Notes: a model not told the origin generated them from the sequence alone. A stretch of 14,275 bases of DNA from SZUA-217 sp964194555 (GCA_964194555.1 CAXMMT010000028.1:1-14275); one strand, 5' to 3'. Shown: positions 1-6,655, counted from the stretch's first letter. Program-made: numbers and translations.

Positions 1-300
1 CGGGCTCTAGGGATCAGCGTTGTCGCTCCAATCTAAGGTGTTCTATCGGTTCTGGACCGCACCAAGAGGTGATGTCCACCTCAATGACGACGAACGAGGC
101 CGCAAAGCGTTGTGTGTTGGGGAAAGGCTTCTGGAGGTGAACTGCACTTGCCACAGGGCACCTCCGATGTCGAGGCTTGACGGCTTGCCGCGTCGGTAAC
201 CGAGACGGGGTCGCTATGGATGGTGTGACTTGGAATTGGCCTTCTTCCTTTCTGGAGTGCGGCTCGAGACTTCGGATCGGGGATGTCTCAGTAGCTCAGT
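1..300. other. No supported gene
   Basis: I see no start codon with a coding-like frame here on either strand. A minus-strand frame at about 10-180 reads with few stops but lacks a start and a recognisable motif, so it could be the decayed tail of something or chance. Nothing here resembles a tRNA or a repeat. The last bases lead into the promoter of the downstream enzyme gene. Confidence 0.4.
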
Positions 301-312
301 TACATTGGACGG
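301..312 (+). promoter_or_regulatory. Candidate -10 box for a leaderless start
   Basis: TACATT at 301-306 fits the actinobacterial TANNNT -10 pattern. It ends 6 nt before the ATG at 313, so transcription would begin at or next to the start codon. There is no good Shine-Dalgarno sequence and no clear -35. The same hexamer sits 7 nt before murA. This is inference from spacing only. Confidence 0.4.
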
Positions 313-1236
313 ATGATGAGTGACGAGATGGTCTGGATCCCCGGCGGTGAGTTCTCCAAGGGGTCGGACAGCCATTACCCCGATGAGGGACCTGTTAGAC
401 GGGTGACTGTCTCCGATTTGTGGATCGATCCTGCTCCGGTAACCAACGCCCAGTTCGCAGAGTTTGTCGAGGCGACGGGTCGTGTCACCGATGCCGAGGT
501 CGCACCTGACGCTGAGCAATATCCCGGTGCCCGGGACGAAGGCCTTGTGTCCGGATCGCTGGTCTTCTCGATGACCAAAGGCCCGGTCAATCTCAAGGAT
601 TACAGAAACTGGTGGAATTGGGTTCCTGGCGCCGACTGGCGCCACCCCACGGGGCCCGACTCGACAATCGATGGGCTCGACGACCACCCAGTGATTCATG
701 TCGCCCTCGCCGACGCGTTGGCGTACGCGGAGTGGTCGGACAAGGTATTGCCGTCTGAGGCGGAGTGGGAGTACGCCGCTCGGGGTGGTCTCGACGGCGC
801 CGAGTTTGTCTGGGGTGATGAGGATCCTCAGGAGACAGATCCGAAAGCCAACACCTGGCAGGGTAGGTTTCCCTTTGAGAACACCGAATTAGATGGTTGG
901 ACCAGGACCAGTCCGGTTGGAAGCTACGACCCGAACGGGTACGGGCTTTTCGACATGGCGGGCAACGTGTGGGAGTGGACCGAAGATTGGTACAGCGCCG
1001 AGACCAACCTTCCGACTCAGCACACGTGTTGCGCCCCTGAGAGTCTGAGAGGCGGGACCCGCGAAGCCAGCACGGATCCTGGTCAGCCGGACATCAAGAT
1101 TCCCCGGAAAGTCATCAAAGGTGGTTCGCACCTATGCACCACTCAGTACTGCTTCCGATACCGGCCGGCGGCACGTCAGCCACAGATGATCGACACCAGC
1201 ACCAGCCACCTCGGCTTCCGCTGCATCAGGAGATAA
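313..1236 (+). CDS. Formylglycine-generating enzyme (SUMF1/FGE-sulfatase family)
   Basis: A 307-residue protein covering the whole FGE-sulfatase domain. In this family the enzyme oxidises a cysteine in the CxPxR motif of type I sulfatases to C-alpha-formylglycine, using a Cys pair and copper. Visible motifs are VWIPGGEF (7-14), PVTNAQFAEF (42-51), LPSEAEWEYAARGG (146-159), GNVWEW (217-222) and GGSHLCTTQYCFRYR (270-284). Cys275 and Cys280 match the two catalytic cysteines, so this is probably a true FGE and not one of the many family members lacking them. There is no signal peptide, so it should act in the cytosol. An in-frame stop at 292-294 restricts the start to ATG 313 or ATG 316. No sulfatase lies in this window; its substrate must be encoded elsewhere. 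The next gene starts 141 bp downstream and looks unrelated. Confidence 0.93.
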   Translation: MMSDEMVWIPGGEFSKGSDSHYPDEGPVRRVTVSDLWIDPAPVTNAQFAEFVEATGRVTDAEVAPDAEQYPGARDEGLVSGSLVFSMTKGPVNLKDYRNWWNWVPGADWRHPTGPDSTIDGLDDHPVIHVALADALAYAEWSDKVLPSEAEWEYAARGGLDGAEFVWGDEDPQETDPKANTWQGRFPFENTELDGWTRTSPVGSYDPNGYGLFDMAGNVWEWTEDWYSAETNLPTQHTCCAPESLRGGTREASTDPGQPDIKIPRKVIKGGSHLCTTQYCFRYRPAARQPQMIDTSTSHLGFRCIRR

Positions 1237-1358
1237 TTTGGCGGGTATTGACTCACACACTTCATCAGGTCATGTTCGGCTGTCCCTCGCGAGCTGATCC
1301 AACGAGTCGTACGGGTTCGGTAGATACTTGACTTTGCGATTTCTCGGAAGCACGAACA

Positions 1359-1383
1359 GGTCAGGTAAAATGTACCTGTGACC
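1359..1383 (+). promoter_or_regulatory. Operator-like inverted repeat over a -10 box and start codon
   Basis: The arms CAGGTA (1362-1367) and TACCTG (1373-1378) are exact reverse complements around a 5-nt centre. An outer extension GGTCA/TGACC (from 1359 and to 1383) is imperfect. The repeat overlaps TAAAAT (1366-1371), which would place the transcript start at the GTG at 1378, giving a leaderless message. A repressor bound here would block the promoter directly, a common layout for autoregulated toxin-antitoxin-like operons. No -35 is visible at normal spacing. Function is inferred. Confidence 0.45.
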
Positions 1384-1575
1384 ACCACAGGCCTCCAGAC
1401 TGCGCTGGATCTCGTCGAACTCGGATCTCGACTCATGGCGCAGCGACATAGGCGTGAACACCCTGAGGCGTCCGAGCAAGAGATTGCTGCTGCGGTGGCA
1501 GGCTGGTTGGGAGATCGCTCGCAGGCGCCATATGGTGACGCCGTGGGCCGGCGACAGTCTTGGCCAAGAAGTTGA
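1378..1575 (+). CDS. Small protein upstream of nucleotidyltransferase (possible antitoxin or partner)
   Basis: A 65-residue protein starting at GTG 1378 (alternative starts are poor). Its layout is a helix-forming front half (ALDLVELGSRLMAQRHRRE, about 8-26), an ASEQEIAAAVAGWL stretch (31-44), and a Gly/Pro-rich tail ending in QSWPRS. I recall similar short proteins next to nucleotidyltransferases in actinobacteria and myxobacteria, but I do not know a named family. It overlaps the next gene by 16 bp (or 4 bp if that gene starts at TTG 1572), so the two are probably co-translated. It is too short for the winged-helix antitoxin domain of AbiEi. An accessory subunit or small antitoxin role is inference. 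Codon use has high GC at third positions, like its neighbours. Confidence 0.7.
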   Translation: MTTTGLQTALDLVELGSRLMAQRHRREHPEASEQEIAAAVAGWLGDRSQAPYGDAVGRRQSWPRS

Positions 1576-2159
1576 CAGATCTCGAGGCAGCTCTTCGGCA
1601 ACTGGTAGCTGATCTGAACTCGATTGGGGCCTCATACGCTCTGGTGGGCGGGCTTGCGGTGTCAATCCGAGCCGAACCCAGGCTGACACGCGATGCCGAC
1701 GTCGCGGTCTCAGTGAAAGATGACGCGCATGCTGAGGCGGTCATCCGTCAGTTGATCGTGCGGGGGTACCGGCCCGGCTCCACAATCGAGCACGAGACGA
1801 CACATCGTCTCGCGGCTGTAAGGCTCACTCACGACGATCGGCCGGCGACGGTCGTCGATCTCCTCTTCGCCTCCAGTGGAGTCGAGCCTGAAATCGTCGA
1901 CCAGGCGGAAGAGCTGGAGGTACTCCCCGATTTGGTGGTACCGGTGGCCCGATGTGGCCACCTGATAGCTATGAAGCTATTGGCGCGCGATGCCCGTAAC
2001 CGCCCCGCCGACTATGACGATCTCCTAGCCCTCGCCGACGTGGCCAACGAGCAAGATCTCTCGCAGGCATCGGCGATCCTCAACCTCATAACGGATCGAG
2101 GCTACAACCGCGGCAGGGATCTAAAGACCAGCCTCGAGGAGCTGCGCAGCCAGACCTGA
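1560..2159 (+). CDS. Nucleotidyltransferase of the AbiEii/MNT-like superfamily
   Basis: A 199-residue DNA polymerase beta-like nucleotidyltransferase. It shows the family signature: ALVGGLAVSIRA with Gly30-Gly31, then TRDADV with Asp45 and Asp47 as the metal-binding pair, and Asp100 in VVDLLF as the likely third carboxylate. The C-terminal part has Lys139 in AMKLLARDARNRPADYDDL, matching the conserved K...DxxDL region of AbiEii-type proteins. In that family, NTP transfer to tRNA or other targets is toxic in characterised members; some relatives inactivate drugs or have unknown targets. The start is TTG 1560; TTG 1572 would instead give a TTGA overlap with the upstream stop. With the preceding 65-residue gene it forms a two-gene unit that could be a toxin-antitoxin or phage-defence module, but no activity can be read from sequence. 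The next 600 bp hold no clear gene. Confidence 0.82.
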   Translation: MAKKLTDLEAALRQLVADLNSIGASYALVGGLAVSIRAEPRLTRDADVAVSVKDDAHAEAVIRQLIVRGYRPGSTIEHETTHRLAAVRLTHDDRPATVVDLLFASSGVEPEIVDQAEELEVLPDLVVPVARCGHLIAMKLLARDARNRPADYDDLLALADVANEQDLSQASAILNLITDRGYNRGRDLKTSLEELRSQT

Positions 2160-2166
2160 TGCCGAG

Positions 2167-2206
2167 TCTCACTGCTGAATTCGTGCAGGATTCTCACTAC
2201 TGAATT
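2167..2206 (+). repeat. Short direct repeat
   Basis: TCTCACTGCTGAATT (2167-2181) and TCTCACTACTGAATT (2192-2206) are 15-bp direct copies differing at one base, with their starts 25 bp apart. Short spaced repeats of this kind occur at the ends of IS21-type elements and at some phage or regulatory sites, but no transposase gene is present here. It marks the edge of a stretch without genes. Confidence 0.55.
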
Positions 2207-2417
2207 GATCTGCTGACGTGGTGGAGCGACGCTGCGCTCACGTCAATTGTTCCCTCAGCAACAGTGCGAAGTGCTGTGGAAGGACACTGATTGCGGATGG
2301 TCGGCACCGATCCCGAATCGAGCGTTGGTCGGCGGAGAGCCTCGAAGCGTTGTTCTTGGTCATTCCAGCGGATTCCGGGATGAGCTCCTTCCGACCATCC
2401 GCGAGGGTTATCCATAG
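2207..2417. other. No supported gene
   Basis: No frame on either strand gives a convincing protein here. The plus frame that stays open downstream is also open through much of this stretch but is broken by TAG at 2415-2417, so part of a decayed gene could lie here. Nothing resembles an RNA gene or a terminator. Confidence 0.35.
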
Positions 2418-2747
2418 CTGCACATCCGCGATGTCGGTCAGACTTACAAGTACACCTCCGACTATGTGATTCATGGGACGGTCAGCGAGCGTGGCCCCTT
2501 GTATAAGGAACAGTCGAGCCCTGTTGAGTGCGACCGGTTTGTCCACGACTTTCCCGACGGGATACCGGCCGGTCGATACGACCTCTGGAGCGTATGGCTC
2601 GCCCCCTGCCGCTATTGGCTGGACATCGGTTTGACCGCTTCCTCTAACAGTGGCGAGAAGGTCAAGTCGTTCTTCTCCGCGTCAGGTCAACTCGCTTTTC
2701 GGATACGAATAGCTCGGATGTTGCCCGAAACTCTGGATGCTCGGTGA
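2418..2747 (+). pseudogene. Possible decayed or hypothetical coding stretch
   Basis: This plus-strand frame runs 109 codons after the stop at 2415-2417. It has mainly G or C at third positions around 2530-2650 and a protein-like stretch including FPDGIPAGRYDLWSVWLAPC. I recognise no family. The only in-frame start near its head is GTG 2466, with no good ribosome site, which would give 93 residues. It could be the C-terminal end of a gene whose front was lost, or a chance frame. It converges on lysA, ending 12 bp before the lysA stop. Confidence 0.25.
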
Positions 2748-2759
2748 ATGCTGGTGTGC

Positions 2760-4031
2760 TCAGCCAGCTCCGAGGTCGCGGAGGAGGAGGTCGTCGTAGG
2801 TTTCACGGCGGACCACCTTTCGTGCTTGGCCGTCCTGTACGAAGACCACTGGGGGTCGGACGACCATGTTGTAGTTGGAACCCATGGAGTGCCCGTAGGC
2901 GCCGGTGACTGGTGTGGCCAGAATGTCGCCCACAACGAGGTTGTCGGGAACCGTCCCGTCCCAGACGACGACGTCTCCCGACTCGCAGTGTTTGCCCACC
3001 ACCCGAATGTGGGTTGGTCGCTCGGTGTTGGTGGCTCGGGGTAGGAAGGATTCGTAACCACTCCCGTAGAGAACCGGCCGCGGATTGTCGCTCATCCCAC
3101 CATCGACCGAGACGTAGGTCCGCACACCGGGGATCTCTTTGATTGTTCCGACGGTGTAGAGGGTGATTGCTGCTTGTGCGACGATGGCCCGGCCTGGTTC
3201 GGCGGTGACTTTGGCTTTGATGCCGGCCTTGGCTACAGCACGCCGCACTGCTTCCCCCCATTCGGTGATGGTCGGAGCGGTTTCCCCTTCGATGTAGGCG
3301 ACGCCGAGTCCGCCTCCTATGGACAGCTCCTCGATTTCGAGGGGTTCCACGAATTCGCCAAGCACTGCAACTGCCTTCTCGAACGATGCAACGTCGAACA
3401 CCTGGGATCCGACGTGGGCGTGGATTCCGGCGAAATCGAAAGAAGCCCTGGCCCGCTCGATCGCCTTTGCTGCGCTCCCGTCGATGATCGAGATCCCGAA
3501 CTTGGAGTCGTGGACGCCGGTCTGAAGGTACTCGTGGGTGTGTGCCTCTACTCCAGGGTTGACCCGGATCAGCACCGAGGGTTTGGGTAGGCCTTCGGCG
3601 ACGAGTTGTTCGAGTCTCCCGATCTCATCGAAGGAGTCGATGACGATTCTGGCAACGCCTGCTTCCAGTGCCATGCCCAACTCGGCGACAGACTTGTTGT
3701 TCCCGTGAAAGACAAGCCGATCAGCCCGAACCCCTGCGGCGAGGGCGACGGCCATTTCGCCACCCGTCGCAACATCGAGAGCCATGCCTTCCTCATAGGC
3801 AAGTCGAGCCATCGCGGTGCACATAAAAGCTTTGGTGGCATAGGCAACGCCCTCCGGGAACACGGCGACCGCCTCCCGGCAACGGGCACGGAGCTGGGTC
3901 TCGTCGTAGACAAACAGAGGCGTCCCGAACTCGTCTGCCAGGTCAATGACATCACATCCACCAACAGAGAGCCGGCCGTCAGAACCAACCACGGAGCTAT
4001 CTGGGAGCAGATGGGAGGGAAGAGAAGACAT
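2760..4031 (-). CDS. lysA: Diaminopimelate decarboxylase
   Basis: A 423-residue PLP-dependent enzyme that decarboxylates meso-diaminopimelate to L-lysine, the last step of the DAP pathway. Visible are YATKAF with Lys67 as the PLP lysine, HVGSQV (206-211), SIGGGLG (237-243), the EPGR phosphate-binding segment (278-281), GKHCESGDV with Cys349 that completes the active site across the dimer, and GAYGHSM-SNYN (377-388). The length is normal for the family. The frame stays open to 4292, but I chose ATG 4031 because the protein from there begins like other LysA proteins and the extra 87 residues are Arg/Pro-rich and antisense to a relic domain. Lysine supply and control of the DAP pool for peptidoglycan are its likely roles. 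No lysine riboswitch is evident upstream. Confidence 0.95.
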   Translation of the reverse strand: MSSLPSHLLPDSSVVGSDGRLSVGGCDVIDLADEFGTPLFVYDETQLRARCREAVAVFPEGVAYATKAFMCTAMARLAYEEGMALDVATGGEMAVALAAGVRADRLVFHGNNKSVAELGMALEAGVARIVIDSFDEIGRLEQLVAEGLPKPSVLIRVNPGVEAHTHEYLQTGVHDSKFGISIIDGSAAKAIERARASFDFAGIHAHVGSQVFDVASFEKAVAVLGEFVEPLEIEELSIGGGLGVAYIEGETAPTITEWGEAVRRAVAKAGIKAKVTAEPGRAIVAQAAITLYTVGTIKEIPGVRTYVSVDGGMSDNPRPVLYGSGYESFLPRATNTERPTHIRVVGKHCESGDVVVWDGTVPDNLVVGDILATPVTGAYGHSMGSNYNMVVRPPVVFVQDGQARKVVRRETYDDLLLRDLGAG

Positions 4032-4120
4032 CGAGCCGAGATATTGGCACAAACGCGACACAGAACCGGAGCAGCAAGACGACAGGTTAACCGTGGCTGT
4101 GGCCGTGTCGTCTGACTCCT

Positions 4121-4261
4121 CGAGAAGCCGGTCTCGATGGTCATGACCGCGGGGCAAAGGTCGTTGTGAAAGCCTTGCGGGACGCCAGAATGGAAGTGAT
4201 CTACACGGGGCGGCCCCAGAAGGTCGCGCACATAGCGCGTATGGCCGCCGATGAGGACGGT
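4121..4261 (+). pseudogene. Remnant of methylmalonyl-CoA mutase B12-binding domain
   Basis: The plus frame reads GLDGHDRGAKVVVKALRDA then MEVIYTGRPQ and ends in AADEDG. This is the opening of the cobalamin-binding domain of methylmalonyl-CoA mutase-type enzymes, including the DxHxxG motif whose His is the lower axial cobalt ligand. Only about 47 residues of a roughly 130-residue domain are recognisable. The expected following segment is missing and the frame runs into a stop at 4295-4297. Upstream, the frame is closed by TAA at 4088-4090 with no good start. In another frame, 4282-4308 reads AMSMVIEV, which might be a scrap of the later GAHMTLVPEV-like segment; that part is weak. It lies in the divergent gap between lysA and ridA and is antisense to the open lysA upstream frame. 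Confidence 0.7.
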
Positions 4262-4402
4262 TGCGCGCCGGTTGCGACTCGGCCATGTCCATGGTGATCG
4301 AGGTGAGTTGACTTTCCGGACTCGGGTCTCAGATACGCTTGGTGTCTCCAAGAGCTACCACGACACCGCTTCCTCGGATCGCGAAAGCCTTGGGGCACGA
4401 CT

Positions 4403-4408
4403 AGGAGG
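4403..4408 (+). promoter_or_regulatory. Shine-Dalgarno site fixing a TTG start
   Basis: AGGAGG lies 4 nt before TTG 4413 and is the strongest ribosome binding site seen in the window. The spacing is short, but it decides the ridA-like start against the longer open frame beginning at 4251. Confidence 0.65.
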
Positions 4409-4412
4409 ATCC

Positions 4413-4820
4413 TTGAGCGAGCGAAATCATCTCATCAACCCGAAGGAGCTGGCACCCGCCATCGGCTATTCCCATGCGGTGCTCGCCGCTCCAGGGCGGA
4501 CGGTCTATCTGGCCGGCCAGATCGCCTTCGATAAAGAGGGTCAGATTGTCGGCGACACCTGGGCTGAGCAATTCGACCTGGCATTGTCCAATCTGGTGAC
4601 GGCGTTGGCCGGCGCCGGAGGTGAACCTGAGGATCTGGTGTGGATGCAGATATTCACGGTCGATGTTGCAGCCTATCGTGCCGCCCGACCCGACCTAGGT
4701 CCGATGTACCGGCGCCATCTTGGTCGCCACTTTCCGGCGATGGGTCTCTACGGAGTGACCGAGCTCGCCGACGTCGGCGCCCTTGTAGAGATAACTGCGA
4801 TCGCCGTCATCCGCGACTGA
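4413..4820 (+). CDS. RidA/YjgF/YER057c/UK114 family protein
   Basis: A 135-residue Rid-family protein. RidA hydrolyses reactive enamine/imine intermediates such as 2-aminoacrylate; other Rid subfamilies have different or unknown roles. It starts at TTG 4413 and reads LSERNHLINPKELAP, similar to other members. It has the AGQIAFDKEGQIVG segment (34-47) and the C-terminal ALVEITAIAVI strand (123-133). The conserved arginine that in E. coli RidA (PARS) holds the substrate carboxylate is replaced: here the segment reads HFPAMGLYGV, with Met110 at that place. Glu126 in VEI is kept. It may therefore belong to a Rid subgroup without imine deaminase activity. Neighbouring lysA is divergent and there is no obvious operon partner. 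Confidence 0.85.
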   Translation: MSERNHLINPKELAPAIGYSHAVLAAPGRTVYLAGQIAFDKEGQIVGDTWAEQFDLALSNLVTALAGAGGEPEDLVWMQIFTVDVAAYRAARPDLGPMYRRHLGRHFPAMGLYGVTELADVGALVEITAIAVIRD

Positions 4821-5073
4821 GGGTTTGCTGGCGTACGCAATGACTATCGACTGGGTCCGAAACTGACCGAACAGTCAACTTCATGACTCAGACATCAGTC
4901 GAGAAGATGGCGGTGGATCAACAGCTAGCCAACCTGCTTACCACCGAGGAATGATCAGCTCCCCAGGTCAGGTCCGGTTTTCCGGGGTCGAGGCTATGAT
5001 CCAAAAGGGGCCTGAACCGTTCTTTCAAGCCGGAAAAATGGCCGTGACCGCAATCCAACGTTAGGGAATATCT
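4821..5073 (+). other. Intergenic stretch with two overlapping mini-ORFs
   Basis: A 253-bp gap upstream of dsbB. It holds a 23-codon frame (ATG 4883 to TGA 4954) joined by an ATGA overlap to a 37-codon frame (ATG 4951 to TAG 5064, preceded by GAGGA). The second ends 9 bp before the dsbB GTG. Neither peptide matches anything I know. They could be chance, a leader pair, or remnants. No clear terminator for ridA is visible. Confidence 0.3.
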
Positions 5074-5607
5074 GTGTCCGCAGAGGCTGTCAACTTCTAC
5101 AACACGCTCGTAGCACTTCTGGCTCTGGTCGCTCTCGCTATTGCCGCCGGTCTGGTTGTGTATCGAATGGTCAAGGGACCGGACGCCGCCGCCGGACTCG
5201 GAAACACTCCACTTTGGTTTGCCTCGCTGGTCGCCCTCGTGGCCACGCTCGGGTCACTCGTCTACTCCGAGGCGATCCACTTCGTTCCTTGTCGACTGTG
5301 CTGGTACCAGCGGATAGCCATGTACCCGCTCTCCGTAGTCCTCCTGGTCGGCGCGATCAGGAAGGAAGTCGTTGCCAAGTACTACGGACTGCCACTGGCT
5401 CTTGGTGGTCTCGCCATCTCGATCTGGCATTACCTCATCCAGATGAATCCCTCTCTGGAGGGCGGATCCTGTGATCCTTTCAATCCCTGCTCCGCCAGAT
5501 ATGTCGAGATGTTCGGGTTTGTCAGCATTCCTTTTATGGCTGGAGCCGGGTTTACCCTGATCGCCGTCTTGCTGACCTTCTACGTGAAAGCTTCCAACCA
5601 TGAATAA
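5074..5607 (+). CDS. DsbB/BdbC-family disulfide bond formation protein
   Basis: A 177-residue membrane protein with about five hydrophobic segments (roughly 9-30, 48-64, 81-95, 104-120, 146-171). The first cysteine pair is PCRLCWYQR (Cys73, Cys76), the hallmark of DsbB/BdbC, and the second is SCDPFNPCS (Cys133, Cys139) in the other outer loop. In this family electrons pass from an extracytoplasmic thiol oxidase through the two Cys pairs to quinone. The usual BdbC has four membrane segments; the extra one at the N-terminus is unusual. GTG 5074 is preceded by AGGGA at 6 nt spacing. Its last 8 bp overlap the following thioredoxin-like gene, so the two are almost certainly translationally coupled and work as a pair. 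Confidence 0.88.
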   Translation: MSAEAVNFYNTLVALLALVALAIAAGLVVYRMVKGPDAAAGLGNTPLWFASLVALVATLGSLVYSEAIHFVPCRLCWYQRIAMYPLSVVLLVGAIRKEVVAKYYGLPLALGGLAISIWHYLIQMNPSLEGGSCDPFNPCSARYVEMFGFVSIPFMAGAGFTLIAVLLTFYVKASNHE

Positions 5608-6208
5608 GGCCATCCTCTGGATCATTGGTGGGGTTGTCGGGCTTGGCCTGATCGTCGCCCTGGCCTTCTCGATTGCCAGCGAGGAGTCGCTCGACGAGTC
5701 GATTGCCTTTGGCGAGATCACGGTTGAGGGCGCCAATCTCCCCTTCCTCGAAGATCCCTCCACCGAACCCGCCCTCGGGGCTTCTGCTCCGACGGTGAGT
5801 GGCGGTGACTGGAACGACAATCAATACTCAATCGCCGCCGATGGCCGCCCCAAAATCGTCCTCTTTCTTGCTCACTGGTGTCCACACTGTCAGGCCGAGG
5901 TCCCGGTAGTCCAAGACTGGATCGACTCCGGTGGCTTGCCGAGCGACGTCGACATGTACTCGATCACCGTTCTCTCCGAAAAGCTCCGACCAAACTGGCC
6001 GCCTCAGACCTGGCTCGAAGACGAGGGATGGACCGTGCCAGTCATCATGGATGACGCCCAGAGCAGTGCCGTGCTGGCCTATGGGATGAGGGGAACGCCT
6101 TTCTACGTTGTCCTCGATGGCGAGAACACCAACCTTGGCCGGTTCTCCGGTGAGGTTGGCGTCTCCGGTCTGGAGGTCATGGTGCAACTCGCCCAGGCGA
6201 GCAATTAG
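5600..6208 (+). CDS. Membrane-anchored TlpA/DsbA-like thioredoxin-fold protein
   Basis: A 202-residue protein with one N-terminal membrane anchor (about 5-26), a linker rich in acidic residues, and a thioredoxin-fold domain (about 62-198). The active site is HWCPHCQAE with Cys94 and Cys97. CPHC is the DsbA dipeptide and favours oxidase activity, while the fold and the GTPFYVV segment with cis-Pro167 look TlpA/ResA-like. It should sit outside the membrane and introduce or isomerise disulfides in exported proteins, with the overlapping DsbB re-oxidising it. The start ATG 5600 lies inside the end of dsbB. Its stop overlaps the stop of rpiB on the other strand by 4 bp. Whether it is an oxidase or a reductase cannot be settled from sequence. 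Confidence 0.87.
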   Translation: MNKAILWIIGGVVGLGLIVALAFSIASEESLDESIAFGEITVEGANLPFLEDPSTEPALGASAPTVSGGDWNDNQYSIAADGRPKIVLFLAHWCPHCQAEVPVVQDWIDSGGLPSDVDMYSITVLSEKLRPNWPPQTWLEDEGWTVPVIMDDAQSSAVLAYGMRGTPFYVVLDGENTNLGRFSGEVGVSGLEVMVQLAQASN

Positions 6209-6645
6209 GCCTCCAGTGCTCGAATCTTGTCCAGTCGGCGGACGTGGCGGTCCTCCCGGCTGAACTTGGCCTCGATGAAGTTCTCGATGAGGTCCTCCGC
6301 GAGAGCTTCTCCGATGACCCGCGATCCAAGGCAAAGGACATTGACGTCATCGTGCTCGACCATTTGATGAGCTGTGTACGAATCATGGGCGACAGCTGCG
6401 CGTATGCCTCTCAGCTTGTTGGCGGCGATGGATGCTCCCGCTCCCGACCCACAAACGACGATGCCACGATCCGCGCGTCCGTCGAGGACCGCTTGGGCAA
6501 CCGAAGCGGCATAGTCCGGGTAGTCGACAGGATCGCTGGTATGGGTACCCAGGTCGTATACGGCATGACCCGATTCGGCGAGCCAGGAGGCCAGATGCTC
6601 TTTGAGGTTATACCCGGCGTGGTCCGAGCCGACAGCGATTCTCAT
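6205..6645 (-). CDS. rpiB: Ribose-5-phosphate isomerase B
   Basis: A 146-residue RpiB/LacAB-family enzyme that interconverts ribose 5-phosphate and ribulose 5-phosphate in the pentose phosphate pathway. It begins MRIAVGSDHAGYNLKEHL, with the Asp8-His9 pair. It also has VVCGSGAGASIAANK with Cys65, the catalytic base type seen in E. coli RpiB (Mycobacterium uses Glu elsewhere), and EHDDVNVLCLGSRV (97-109) with His98. The frame is open to 6699, but I chose ATG 6645 because homologues begin exactly there. The gene is divergent from murA with 68 bp between starts. Its stop overlaps that of the thioredoxin-like gene, so the two converge with no room for a normal terminator. Confidence 0.94.
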   Translation of the reverse strand: MRIAVGSDHAGYNLKEHLASWLAESGHAVYDLGTHTSDPVDYPDYAASVAQAVLDGRADRGIVVCGSGAGASIAANKLRGIRAAVAHDSYTAHQMVEHDDVNVLCLGSRVIGEALAEDLIENFIEAKFSREDRHVRRLDKIRALEA

Positions 6646-6655
6646 GACCGGTGGC

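Noticed and set aside
1328..1333. TTGACT as a -35 box for the nucleotidyltransferase operon
   Set aside because: It lies 32 bp from the TAAAAT box, far beyond the usual 16-19 bp, and no suitable -10 lies closer.
3174..3590. Plus-strand open frames opposite lysA
   Set aside because: These are shadows of the lysA coding strand with no domain signature.
4032..4292. N-terminal extension of LysA by 87 residues
   Set aside because: The extension is Arg/Pro-rich, unlike LysA, and lies opposite the B12-domain remnant. ATG 4031 gives the normal family length.
4251..4412. Longer start for the RidA-like protein
   Set aside because: The added residues do not match the family, and AGGAGG points to TTG 4413.
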